Shown here piece by piece: positions 6,801-13,756 of a DNA stretch of 16,862 nt. The notes under the pieces are model-generated. The model was not told where the DNA came from and did no database searches. It was given only the letters and a program-made list of their open reading frames with translations. Made by a program: the position numbers and the translations under genes. Position 1 is the first letter of the stretch. Every line of letters begins with the position of its first letter. This stretch comes from JAPLDA01 sp043742705. Its GTDB lineage: Bacteria; Bacteroidota; Bacteroidia; AKYH767-A; 2013-40CM-41-45. Where the stretch lies: positions 1-16,862 of the forward strand of contig JAYTXY010000033.1 of assembly GCA_043742705.1 (NCBI GenBank), written 5' to 3'.

Positions 6801-8676
6801 TGCTGCCGGAAGGCGCTGTAATGGTAGGTGTTCGCACCGAGCCCACAGTGATAGATATACATGTCGCGTCAATCACATCAGGAGAAGTGGCTGTTGATTT
6901 TACATCGTAAGTCAACCAGAAATAATTTGTCCCCTGTAATAATTGTGTGGAAGTAGAAAATGAAAAGGAGCCATTTGGATTTGCAACAGTACTTCCTACC
7001 TGCGTAGTCGTTGCAAATGTTCCATTGTTTGTAGTAGTCCAAAGTTGCGCGTTCAGGATATCGTTGGTCGCACTTGTTGTTCCTGCAGTATTAAAAGTAA
7101 ATGATGTAACAGACAATGGAGACAATGTTCCTGACGTAAATATTTTAACTCCGATCACTTCGTTTTGATACGTTCCTGCATTTACGGAAGAAGTATTCGC
7201 CTGTGTGGTCGTGCTGGAATCATACACCATGTTTGTTGGTGCAGCGGTTACATCGATGTCGTAATCTTCATAGTCTGAAAGCGTGATAACATCACAGGAA
7301 GAAACCGTTGCTGAGATAAGCATTCCGACTCTCATTACTGTAGTTCCGGTAATCGCACCTGAAGGAACAGTAATTGAAAAGGTATTAATTGCTGTTTGTG
7401 GCGGTGAGGCTGTTGTGATACTTGTTGCCGCGACAATTTGTTCTCCGGCATCTGAAAAATCTCCATCGCTGTTCCAGTCAATCCATGCTGTAATATTTTT
7501 TGCAGATACAGATGCATTGTAAGTTGACAAGGCTAAATTGTATGAAACGGTTTTTGAAACGGATGTTTGTAAACCTGTATTTATATAACCATCCCAGGCG
7601 CTTGCGCGGCTGATGGTATTAAAATCAATGTTCGAAATGTATGATGTAATAGCAGTCGCATTTCCGGTGGTACAATAAGTACAAGAGGTAGCATCAGTTA
7701 CAATAACATCATCAGAACTTGTGCAGGCACCTGATGTAATTGTCCAGCGTAACGTGTTTGCTCCGACTGATAAACCGGAAACTGTACTTGTCGGGCTTGC
7801 AGTATTTGAAAATGTTCCACTTCCTGAAATAACAGACCAGGCTCCGGTTCCTATTGTTGGTGTGTTGGCGGCAAGAGTCGCGCTGCCGGCATTGCCGCAA
7901 GCGGATAGATCTGAACCCGCATTCGCAACCGTTGGCGAAACATTTATCGTAACGGAAGAACAAGTCGTATTGAAACTACAAGGAGAAGGGTCTTCGTATC
8001 GTCCATAATAAGTTGTCGTAACGGTTGGACTAACAGACAATCCATTTCCCGTTCCCGCGGCAGTTACTCCGCACGATCCCGAATACCATTTAACAATTGT
8101 TCCTGTACCACCTCCGCCACCATTCAAGGTGAGAGTTGTATTTCCTCCTACACAAATATTCGTGGAACCGGCAGATGCTGAAGTCGGATTGGTTGATTTT
8201 TGATTTACAACTACCGTTGCCATTTGACCAGTGGTGGAAGTTATGCTTCCGGCGGTGCAGGCACTTGCTCCATCCGGATCTGACCATGTGATTACGAAAT
8301 AATAATATAGCGTTCCAACAACAACGGTCGATGGTGTGTATGTAAAAGTTGTAGTCAAGGTGGTAGAGGCTGTTGGTCCAGAAACAAGAGTTCCCCCGGA
8401 ATTACTCAGCGTACTGTTTGAATACCAGCTAGTCGATGTTGCGATATTTGTACCCAATCCTCCTGTACCGCAAGTTCCTGTTGATATAGTTACGCTTAAT
8501 GCTGTAGCAGTTCCGCTTTGACAGTAGGTTGCTCCGTTGTTTATTGCAGAAACGCCAGACGGATAATTGTACTTGGTGGCAAAAACATTTACAGGTAAGT
8601 AAAAAACAAGAAGGAAGACGCTGATTTTTTTCAGCAACTCCCGAAAAGAAAAGAAAAATAATTTAGCGGATTTCAT
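3862..8676 (-). CDS. Large surface/secreted protein with GEVED domain, repeats and T9SS sorting domain
   Basis: A 1604-residue Ser/Thr-rich exported protein. Residues 1-33 form a signal peptide with a long charged n-region. Residues ~50-330 hold three Ig/PKD-like modules. Residues ~333-478 match a GEVED-type domain, with an acidic loop DWNSDGDFSDAGE that may bind calcium. Two related modules at ~483-630 and ~634-782 share FATTTQVGSTVA and resemble the domain found next to BNR/sialidase repeats. Residues ~830-1160 carry repeated NVGGDLIFSGG / INGNVTITGGTF turns suggesting a right-handed beta-helix. Residues ~1425-1520 look like a fibronectin-type module, and ~1526-1604 are a type A T9SS sorting domain ending SGIYFITITG...QKIFVN. 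No catalytic motif is visible, so an adhesin or surface-layer role is inferred. It is probably last in a three-gene unit, and a hairpin lies just upstream. Confidence 0.88.
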   Translation of the reverse strand: MKSAKLFFFSFRELLKKISVFLLVFYLPVNVFATKYNYPSGVSAINNGATYCQSGTATALSVTISTGTCGTGGLGTNIATSTSWYSNSTLSNSGGTLVSGPTASTTLTTTFTYTPSTVVVGTLYYYFVITWSDPDGASACTAGSITSTTGQMATVVVNQKSTNPTSASAGSTNICVGGNTTLTLNGGGGGTGTIVKWYSGSCGVTAAGTGNGLSVSPTVTTTYYGRYEDPSPCSFNTTCSSVTINVSPTVANAGSDLSACGNAGSATLAANTPTIGTGAWSVISGSGTFSNTASPTSTVSGLSVGANTLRWTITSGACTSSDDVIVTDATSCTYCTTGNATAITSYISNIDFNTISRASAWDGYINTGLQTSVSKTVSYNLALSTYNASVSAKNITAWIDWNSDGDFSDAGEQIVAATSITTASPPQTAINTFSITVPSGAITGTTVMRVGMLISATVSSCDVITLSDYEDYDIDVTAAPTNMVYDSSTTTQANTSSVNAGTYQNEVIGVKIFTSGTLSPLSVTSFTFNTAGTTSATNDILNAQLWTTTNNGTFATTTQVGSTVANPNGSFSFSTSTQLLQGTNYFWLTYDVKSTATSPDVIDATCISITVGSVRTPTITAPSGSRPIITATPMTYISCTTTQNVSRSPRPDTNHQIIGVEVVTSGAGSPLSATSFSFNTTGTSAVVTSNIANAKLWSTGVSSTFATTTQVGSTVAAPNGVFTITPSATLLNGTNYFWLSYDILSGAGCDPTQADAQCTSITVGGSARTLTVQSPLGAVVIDCNTPYYSTGNVAANLLSSWNSARNGSGSAPASFASTYMFYVQSGHTMTTSAAITIPYLTVEAGGYVKASFLITCTDLRINSYGTFEQIVQATSGTYITNFYIENYGTWIHNNAGYLPSGNRYFSPRSNQWFYQYGGGTFVAGTSWGNVLLNATTTGNFAMGGVLTTIQGDFEWRRIGTNNYLIDDQNETINVGGDLIFSGGWWKGAYDGSVPGNQTKSLVINVGGNFTMTSGTFVDYARGSNSTGTTLNINGNVTITGGTFNFNTSPSGSSPINLTVGNSSSTWKQTGGTVTLGNTNIKTGKTLTLVGSKIGDVATSRTLIVESGATLKCSNYPVSGTGLFTLSSGGKLSIGSLAGIVSSGASGNVQVSSTRSYNSGATYEYYEGLTPQATGNFTTTTTSGTYPSQVTNFIVNKTNATDIVTLTNTTDVSSTLTLTNGILKTSYTAATAPWIRIPSAGSVSPVGGSASSFVDGYIRRQGATAFTFPTGNSGRWRRIGITAPSISTELEARYIFSPYTNTTIMSGSPVTVLDHVSSLEYWQLNKPSADAATTKAQLFWENASASGIYKFDSLAVGRWSGTGWEDANCYSSCPANWTTSTTQRTYTGSASGTGIGTIQSNTLASTSFGPFTLGSIGNKTANPLPIELISFRASCENNDVLLRWTTKTEINNSYFTIEKSSDGISYSEIATVRGAGNSSVERNYSFADKGSSKGVAYYRLTQTDFDGHAERFKEISAKCNKNGRPSVYAYNNQQGNIIITIQSDMNDRYAAKLFDAFGKNVSNLSFDSGKGFSMYKIDIAAVSSGIYFITITGEESTVTQKIFVN

Positions 8677-8693
8677 GTTATGATTTGATTACA

Positions 8694-8712
8694 GAAGGTG
8701 TATTCCACCTTC
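8694..8712 (-). promoter_or_regulatory. Hairpin in the leader of the large T9SS gene
   Basis: GAAGGTG and CACCTTC are perfect 7-bp arms around a 5-base loop, centred in the 50-base gap between the small exported protein and the 1604-aa gene, 17 bases upstream of its start. There is no T-run after it on the minus strand, so an mRNA processing, stability or translation-control element is more likely than a terminator. Confidence 0.45.
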
Positions 8713-8726
8713 AGCACAAGTCAATT

Positions 8727-9032
8727 CTATTTACGTTCTCTATTTGATATATTTTTTTCGGATGGATCAGATACAGGAATAGCTAAACTTTGCACACCCT
8801 GATTATCAATCATCACTTTTCTTCCATCTACAATTTTGTAATTCGTATCCCTTTCTTTCGTTTGGATATCCTGCGTTGTCTTCGTTTTTTTTGTTTCCGA
8901 TTTTATCAATGTCTTTTTTTGATGATCAACAACAGGCTTGGTTTTACGAATATCATTTACCTGTGCATTAGCATACTGGCAAAAGAAGACTCCCGTTAAA
9001 AAGACAAAAGTCAATATGTATTTCGATTTCAT
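8727..9032 (-). CDS. Small exported protein of unknown function
   Basis: I do not recognise this protein. With the start at 9032 it has 101 residues: MKSKYILTF leads into a hydrophobic core and an ANA-Q cleavage site, a good Sec signal peptide. An upstream in-frame ATG at 9056 would add 8 residues in front of the signal and is less likely. The mature part is short, very polar and Lys/Thr-rich (KKTLIKSETKKTKTTQDIQTKERD), and ends in a conserved-looking segment (NYKIVDGRKVMIDNQGVQSLAIP). It has no T9SS sorting tail, lipobox or cysteine in the mature part, so it is probably periplasmic. It sits between two T9SS cargo genes, 27 bases after the first and 50 before the second, which suggests co-transcription. 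Confidence 0.65.
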   Translation of the reverse strand: MKSKYILTFVFLTGVFFCQYANAQVNDIRKTKPVVDHQKKTLIKSETKKTKTTQDIQTKERDTNYKIVDGRKVMIDNQGVQSLAIPVSDPSEKNISNRERK

Positions 9033-9059
9033 AATTCTCAACATTAAATAATACAATCT

Positions 9060-10151
9060 TTAATATAACTTAACGAACCGAACGGGTTTCGCGTTCGCGG
9101 AGCGGATGAAGTATATACCATACTGTAAGCTTTCCACGTTAATAGCTTGATATTGGTTGTCTTTTAAATCATATTTTCCCACGGAGGTTCCAAGCATGTC
9201 AACGATTGTTATACTTGTGTTTTCAGAAGATTCAATAATCAACTTATCGTGAACAAGGTTTGAAACGATAATCAAGTTGTTCTTCTGAGGCGCATCATAC
9301 TGATTGATTCCTGTAATTACTACAGGAACAGCATTAGTAACAGAATCAACACAGGTTGAAGGACCCGATCCATAAGCTTTTAATTTCACATTGTATGTAT
9401 TGGTGGAAGCATAATTATGCGATGGAGATGTTGCAGTTGAAGTATCGCCATCTCCAAAATCCCAGAGATAAGAAGAAGCATTGGTACTCGTGTTTGTAAA
9501 ATTAGTTGTGTTGCCGGAAGGACTTGAATTAAATCCTGCTGTTACAGTAACTGCTTTAACAGGAAGAATCATAAAATCAAAATCGAACGCAGGATCACCT
9601 GCGGCAAGATTTTTAAACCATTGGTTCGCTTGTTTTAATTTTATCAGATTAAGATTTTGTCCGTCTGGAGAAACGTTTCTTTGAATAAAGTAATTATCGT
9701 TCGTAGATGAAAGAGGTTCAATAGAAATAATGATGTTACCACTTACATTAACAGGTGAACTGAATGTCGCAGTCACCATGTAATTCGTACTTGAAGAATC
9801 AACAACAATATTTTGACTGCCAAGAATAGTTCCGGGCAATCCCAGGTTTGCATTGTAAATAACTACCTTCAATGTATTAGACGGCATTCCGGGTAACGGA
9901 TTTACTCTTCCCCAAAAAACAACGGACTTGATTTGACCAACAATTGAATTGTATTGTTGAGCGACAGCCTGGTAAACTCCGTTGATTACCTGCTCTTCTC
10001 CATTGCCCGAAGTTCTGTTTAAAGGAGAACGATCCATATAAACATCGCAGCCTGCACTAAGAGTGCTCGTTTGAGCACCCGTTGCGAAAGAGAAGGAGAA
10101 GCAAAAAGTAATCAGGAAGAATTTAAAGTACGAGCGATGAAACAATTGCAT
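9060..10151 (-). CDS. Secreted PKD-domain protein with T9SS sorting domain
   Basis: A 363-residue exported protein. Residues 1-26 are a signal peptide (hydrophobic FFLITFCFSFSF, cleavage after ATGA). Residues ~30-200 form a beta-rich domain I cannot name; its repeated strands (LKVVIYN, GNIIISIEP) are reminiscent of carbohydrate-binding or galactose-binding-like jelly rolls. A PKD domain spans ~203-280, with the signature YLWDFGDGDTS at 228-238. The C-terminal ~75 residues are a type A T9SS sorting domain, with IVDMLGTSVGKYDL and the final YGIYFIRS...RFVKLY. The protein would cross the outer membrane by the T9SS and be anchored or released at the surface. It is the first gene of the probable three-gene minus-strand unit. 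No enzymatic motif is seen. Confidence 0.88.
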   Translation of the reverse strand: MQLFHRSYFKFFLITFCFSFSFATGAQTSTLSAGCDVYMDRSPLNRTSGNGEEQVINGVYQAVAQQYNSIVGQIKSVVFWGRVNPLPGMPSNTLKVVIYNANLGLPGTILGSQNIVVDSSSTNYMVTATFSSPVNVSGNIIISIEPLSSTNDNYFIQRNVSPDGQNLNLIKLKQANQWFKNLAAGDPAFDFDFMILPVKAVTVTAGFNSSPSGNTTNFTNTSTNASSYLWDFGDGDTSTATSPSHNYASTNTYNVKLKAYGSGPSTCVDSVTNAVPVVITGINQYDAPQKNNLIIVSNLVHDKLIIESSENTSITIVDMLGTSVGKYDLKDNQYQAINVESLQYGIYFIRSANAKPVRFVKLY

Positions 10152-10199
10152 AATTTTTTTAGGGTGAATCTTCGATAAGTGTTAGACCAGCTAGACAAT

Positions 10200-10207
10200 C
10201 AAAAATA
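10200..10207 (-). promoter_or_regulatory. Possible -7 element of the secreted-protein unit
   Basis: On the minus strand this reads TATTTTTG, matching TAnnTTTG, about 49 bases before the ATG of the PKD protein. No clear -33 TTTG is present at the expected spacing. Confidence 0.25.
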
Positions 10208-10455
10208 ATGGTTTTTAAACGAATGTGTTTATAAAGCCGGTAAAATGATTGTCTTTATTAATCTTGTTTTTCTTTCAAAGGCATTGATAATACAGGGTAT
10301 TTCATGGATATTCATTTTGATCAGGCTATAATTTATCATAGGATGACGTTAGATTTATATATTCTTCATTTTAAGCATACACGAATTTATTCGGGTTCAG
10401 GGAAGAGGAAACCTGAAATAAAAATAGATCAGAAAGACGAAGAATTAAATTATAC

Positions 10456-10485
10456 TTGGTAAATACGGGAAATGCTTTGGTAAAT
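10456..10485. repeat. Two direct repeats TTGGTAAAT, 21 bp apart
   Basis: TTGGTAAAT occurs at 10456-10464 and 10477-10485. The 21-bp spacing is two helical turns, as in tandem protein-binding sites. No gene reads away from it closely, so a function is not established. Confidence 0.35.
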
Positions 10486-10501
10486 GGAACGACTTGCTAG
10501 T

Positions 10502-10545
10502 CAAAAAAATAAACAAAAAGCCCTGTTCGTCAGGCTGAACAAGGG
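10502..10545 (-). terminator. Rho-independent terminator after accC
   Basis: On the minus strand CCCTTGTTC (10545-10537) pairs with GAACAGGG (10528-10521) with one bulged T. The loop is AGCCTGAC, and a T-rich tail CTTTTTGTTTATTTTTTT follows. It lies 24 bases after the accC stop codon and should end the fatty-acid cluster transcript. Confidence 0.8.
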
Positions 10546-10569
10546 TTTCAAGTGATTGAGTGAGGATAC

Positions 10570-11910
10570 TTATTCTTCCATTTTGAAGCTCTCCATGAAC
10601 TTCGTGGTGTAGTTTCCTTTTCTGAAATCTTCGTTCTTCATTAGTTGCTGATGAAATGGAATCGTTGTTTTCACACCTTCAATTACAAATTCACTCAACG
10701 CTCTTTCCATTGTATTGATTGCTTCTTCACGCGACTGTGCAATGGTGATGAGTTTTGCAATCATGGAATCGTAATTCGGAGGAATGGTATAGCCAGCATA
10801 AATGTGCGAGTCCACGCGAACACCATGTCCGCCCGGAACGTGCAACGTAGTAATTTTTCCCGGAGCCGGTCTGAAACCGTTGTAAGGATCTTCTGCATTG
10901 ATACGACATTCAATGGCATGCAGCTTTGGAAAATAATTTTTCCCTGAGATTGGACTTCCGGCTGCAATTTTTATTTGTTCTTTGATGAGATCGTAATTAA
11001 TTACTTCTTCGGTGATCGGATGTTCCACCTGGATTCGTGTGTTCATCTCCATGAAATAAAAATTACGGTGTTTGTCCACGAGAAACTCAACAGTCCCTAC
11101 ACCTTCGTATCTCACAGCAGTTGCGGCTTTGATAGCAGCTTCACCCATGTCTTCACGGAGTTTATCCGTCATAAATGGAGAAGGAGTTTCTTCCATTAAC
11201 TTTTGGTGTCTTCGTTGAATGGAACAATCACGCTCACTGAGGTGACATGCTTTTCCATATTGATCACCTGCAATTTGTATTTCGATATGACGAGGTTCTT
11301 CGATGTATTTTTCGAGGTACATGCTGTCATTTCCGAAAGCAGCTCCCGCTTCCTGACGCGCGGAATCCCACGCAGCTTCAAATTCTTCGGGCTTCCATAC
11401 GATGCGCATTCCTCTTCCGCCTCCGCCAGCAGTTGCTTTCAGGATGATCGGATATTTTATTTCTTCAGCTATTTTTAATCCTTCTTTTAAGTCAGTCAGC
11501 AAACCATCGGAACCCGGAATCGTTGGAACTCCTGCACGCTTCATTGTTTCTTTTGCATTTGATTTATCTCCCATTGCATCAATCATTTCGGGAGAAGCGC
11601 CAATAAATTTAATTCCGTGTTCCGCACAGATCGCACTGAACTTGGAATTCTCAGAGAGAAAACCGTAACCCGGATGAATGGCATCTGCATTTGTAATCTC
11701 TGCGGCAGCAATAATGTTGGGGATATTCAGATACGATTCACGGCTTGGAGGAGGACCGATGCAAACGGCTTCGTCTGCAAAACGTACATGCAAACTCTCT
11801 TTATCGGCTGTCGAATAAAGCGCGATGGTTTGGATGTTCATCTCCTTGCAAGTGCGGATGATTCGGAGAGCAATCTCGCCACGGTTAGCGATCAGTATTT
11901 TTTTGAACAT
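10570..11910 (-). CDS. accC: Biotin carboxylase subunit of acetyl-CoA carboxylase
   Basis: A 446-residue ATP-grasp enzyme that carboxylates the biotin on AccB using bicarbonate and ATP, the first half-reaction of malonyl-CoA synthesis. The N-terminal domain starts MFKKILIANRGEIALRI. The glycine-rich ATP lid GGGGRGM is at 162-168. ERDCSIQRRHQK is at 226-237. The metal and catalytic residues E275, E288, N290, R292 and E296 fall in TVEF and EMNTRIQVEHP, almost matching E. coli numbering. The C-terminal domain includes ECRINAEDP. Length is normal and no residue is missing. It follows accB with a 91-base gap filled by an octamer array, and is followed by a strong terminator, so it is the last gene of the cluster. 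Confidence 0.98.
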   Translation of the reverse strand: MFKKILIANRGEIALRIIRTCKEMNIQTIALYSTADKESLHVRFADEAVCIGPPPSRESYLNIPNIIAAAEITNADAIHPGYGFLSENSKFSAICAEHGIKFIGASPEMIDAMGDKSNAKETMKRAGVPTIPGSDGLLTDLKEGLKIAEEIKYPIILKATAGGGGRGMRIVWKPEEFEAAWDSARQEAGAAFGNDSMYLEKYIEEPRHIEIQIAGDQYGKACHLSERDCSIQRRHQKLMEETPSPFMTDKLREDMGEAAIKAATAVRYEGVGTVEFLVDKHRNFYFMEMNTRIQVEHPITEEVINYDLIKEQIKIAAGSPISGKNYFPKLHAIECRINAEDPYNGFRPAPGKITTLHVPGGHGVRVDSHIYAGYTIPPNYDSMIAKLITIAQSREEAINTMERALSEFVIEGVKTTIPFHQQLMKNEDFRKGNYTTKFMESFKMEE

Positions 11911-11916
11911 GAGTTT

Positions 11917-12004
11917 GATTTGATGATTTGATAATTAGCAAATTTGATAATTGGATAAAAAGATTTTCATCATCAAATTATCAAATTATCACATTACCAA
12001 ATTA
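11917..12004. repeat. Degenerate 8-bp array (11 units) with inverted halves, between accB and accC
   Basis: Units on the plus strand run GATTTGAT, GATTTGAT, AATTAGCA, AATTTGAT, AATTGGAT, AAAAAGAT, TTTCATCA, TCAAATTA, TCAAATTA, TCACATTA, CCAAATTA. The first and last halves are roughly reverse complements: 15 of 17 positions pair next to the centre, with weaker pairing beyond. An accB-accC transcript could therefore form a long AT-rich hairpin. The last unit contains the accB stop codon, and the array ends 6 bases from the accC start. Confidence 0.8.
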
Positions 12005-12478
12005 GCTTGGGTCAACAAGGAACAACGGTTGATCGTATTCCACAGGTGTGGCGTTGTCAACCAGCACCTTTACAATTTTACCTGAAACTTCTGATTCAAT
12101 TTCATTGAAAAGTTTCATCGCTTCAATGATGCAAAGTACTTTGCCGGGTTTTATTTCGTCACCGACATTTACAAAAATTGGTTTGTCGGGAGATGGAGTA
12201 CGATAAAATGTCCCGATCATCGGTGATTTGATAGTGACGTATTTTGACTCATCGTTTGTTTTGGCAGGAGCAGCAGGTGCCGGAGCAACTGCAACAGGAG
12301 CCGGTGCATGCATAACGGGAGCTGGTGCCGGAGCATGAATAACGGTATGGGAACCGCTGATTTCCCTTTGATGCTGGGTCTTAATCGTAATCTTGAAATC
12401 CTTTTGTTCAAGGCTTACCTCGCTTACTCCGCTCTTCTGAACAAACTTGATAAGGTTTTCAATGTCTTTAATGTTCAT
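12002..12478 (-). CDS. accB: Biotin carboxyl carrier protein of acetyl-CoA carboxylase
   Basis: A 158-residue BCCP that carries biotin between the carboxylase (AccC) and the carboxyltransferase. The N-terminal part MNIKDIENLIKFVQKSGVSE is typical of AccB. A Pro/Ala-rich flexible linker spans residues ~49-72. The C-terminal biotinyl domain has EAMKLFNEIESE, with the biotinylated lysine at K122, and ends PLFLVDPS. I chose the ATG at 12478. The frame is open further to a TTG at 12499, but that codon lies inside the proposed -7 element, and the family normally starts at MNIK/MDIK. It heads a possible sub-transcript accB-accC from its own promoter while also lying downstream of fabH. Confidence 0.97.
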   Translation of the reverse strand: MNIKDIENLIKFVQKSGVSEVSLEQKDFKITIKTQHQREISGSHTVIHAPAPAPVMHAPAPVAVAPAPAAPAKTNDESKYVTIKSPMIGTFYRTPSPDKPIFVNVGDEIKPGKVLCIIEAMKLFNEIESEVSGKIVKVLVDNATPVEYDQPLFLVDPS

Positions 12479-12496
12479 GTGTTTTGAATTGGATTT

Positions 12497-12526
12497 CAAA
12501 AATAGAAATTATTTCAGATAATCAAG
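12497..12526 (-). promoter_or_regulatory. Candidate promoter of accB-accC
   Basis: On the minus strand CTTG (12526-12523), 18 bases, then TATTTTTG (12504-12497) fits the Bacteroidota -33 / -7 pattern. Transcription would start near 12490, giving a leader of about 12 bases before the accB ATG. Confidence 0.45.
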
Positions 12527-12678
12527 CATTTATTAGGTAAATCGATCGGTTTTATACCAAAAGTGACTGGTTTTGTGTGGAATTAGTGTTAAAATGGTAA
12601 GAAGTACTTTTTGGAAATGGCAAAGAAAAACCCCCGAAATCCACGTTCCTAAAAATATTAACAACCCATCTCCAAACT

Positions 12679-13668
12679 TTAATAAGCCCACCTCATCCAC
12701 ACACTTCCCCACGTAAATCCTCCGCCAAATGCTGCGAGGATAATGTTCTCTCCTTTATTTAACTGCTTTTCCCATTCCCAAAGACAAAGCGGAATGGTTG
12801 CATTGGTCGTATTTCCGTATTTCTGAATATTCAACATTACCTTATCATCACCGACTCCCATGCGTCTTGCAGTGGCATCAATGATTCTTTTGTTTGCCTG
12901 GTGAGGAACCAGCCAAGCAACATCGTCACCTTTCAGGTTATTTCGCTCCATGATTTCTGCGGAAACATCAGCCATTCTTGTCACTGCAAATTTGAAAACA
13001 GGCTGTCCGTCCTGGAAAACAAAATGTTGTTTCGCATCAATTGTTTTATGAGAAGGTGGATTCACAGAACCACCGGCTTTCTGATGAAGATAAGGAAGTC
13101 CCGAACCATCACTTCGCAAAATAGAATCCATAATTCCAAATCCATCGTTACTTGGCTCAAGCAAAACGGCACCTGCACCATCTCCGAATAAAATGCAAGT
13201 GGTGCGATCTGTATAATCAACAATGCTTGACATTTTATCGGCACCGACAACAACAACTTTTTTGTATTGTCCGCTTTCAATAAATTTAGATCCTGTCACC
13301 AATGAAAAAAGAAATCCGGAACACGCAGCCTGAATATCGTAACCAAATGCATTTTTCGCTCCTGCTTTTTCGCAAATGAGGTTTGCAGTGGCAGGGAAAA
13401 CATAATCAGGAGTGGTAGTAGCGCAGATGAGCATTTCAATTTCCATCGGATCGATGCCGCGTTTCCTGCACAGTCCTTTTACGGCTTCCGCAGCCATATC
13501 GCTGGTGCCAAGTCCTTCACCTTTTAATATTCTTCTTTCCTTGATTCCGGTTCGACTTTGAATCCACTCATCGTTGGTTTCAATCATCGTTTCAAGAATC
13601 TGGTTCGTCAATCTGAATTCAGGAACCCATCCTTCAACACATGTAATTGCAGCGGTTGTTTTTGCCAT
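12679..13668 (-). CDS. fabH: Beta-ketoacyl-ACP synthase III
   Basis: A 329-residue thiolase-fold enzyme that starts fatty-acid synthesis by condensing an acyl-CoA primer (acetyl-CoA or a branched-chain CoA) with malonyl-ACP. The Cys-His-Asn triad is visible: C116 in QAACSGF, H256 in VPHQANKRI and N286 in YGNTTNATIP. The N-terminal NDEWIQSRTGIKERR and the C-terminal ILAAFGGGFTWGS are family signatures. Length is normal. Primer preference cannot be decided from sequence, but Bacteroidota often make branched iso-acids. It follows plsX with an 88-base gap that shows no promoter, so it is probably co-transcribed. A 200-base gap then separates it from accB. Confidence 0.97.
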   Translation of the reverse strand: MAKTTAAITCVEGWVPEFRLTNQILETMIETNDEWIQSRTGIKERRILKGEGLGTSDMAAEAVKGLCRKRGIDPMEIEMLICATTTPDYVFPATANLICEKAGAKNAFGYDIQAACSGFLFSLVTGSKFIESGQYKKVVVVGADKMSSIVDYTDRTTCILFGDGAGAVLLEPSNDGFGIMDSILRSDGSGLPYLHQKAGGSVNPPSHKTIDAKQHFVFQDGQPVFKFAVTRMADVSAEIMERNNLKGDDVAWLVPHQANKRIIDATARRMGVGDDKVMLNIQKYGNTTNATIPLCLWEWEKQLNKGENIILAAFGGGFTWGSVWMRWAY

Positions 13669-13756
13669 GTCAGTAGTTTAGAGGAAATAAAAATAAAATG
13701 ATCGTTCTTTTTTTAATGAAGACGAATGTAAAGAAAAAAAATCGGGTGAACGAAAA

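Larger units (their letters stand above)
10152..10569. other. Gene-free stretch between the secreted-protein unit and accC
   Basis: These 418 bases hold no credible ORF, tRNA or repeat array. They contain a weak promoter candidate for the PKD gene (10200-10207), a pair of TTGGTAAAT direct repeats (10456-10485) and the accC terminator (10502-10545). The middle, about 10210-10450, is AT-rich and I see nothing recognisable in it. Confidence 0.6.

Noticed and set aside
4329..8521. Many open frames opposite to the large T9SS gene
   Set aside because: They are shadows of a long Thr/Ser-rich coding region with low stop frequency in other frames. None shows a domain or signal.
12479..12499. Longer AccB starting at a TTG at 12499
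   Set aside because: The extra residues are not typical of AccB, and the TTG falls inside the proposed -7 promoter element.
12500..12678. Terminator between fabH and accB
   Set aside because: The C-run followed by other short runs near 12630 does not form a convincing stem, so I could not support a terminator on the minus strand.
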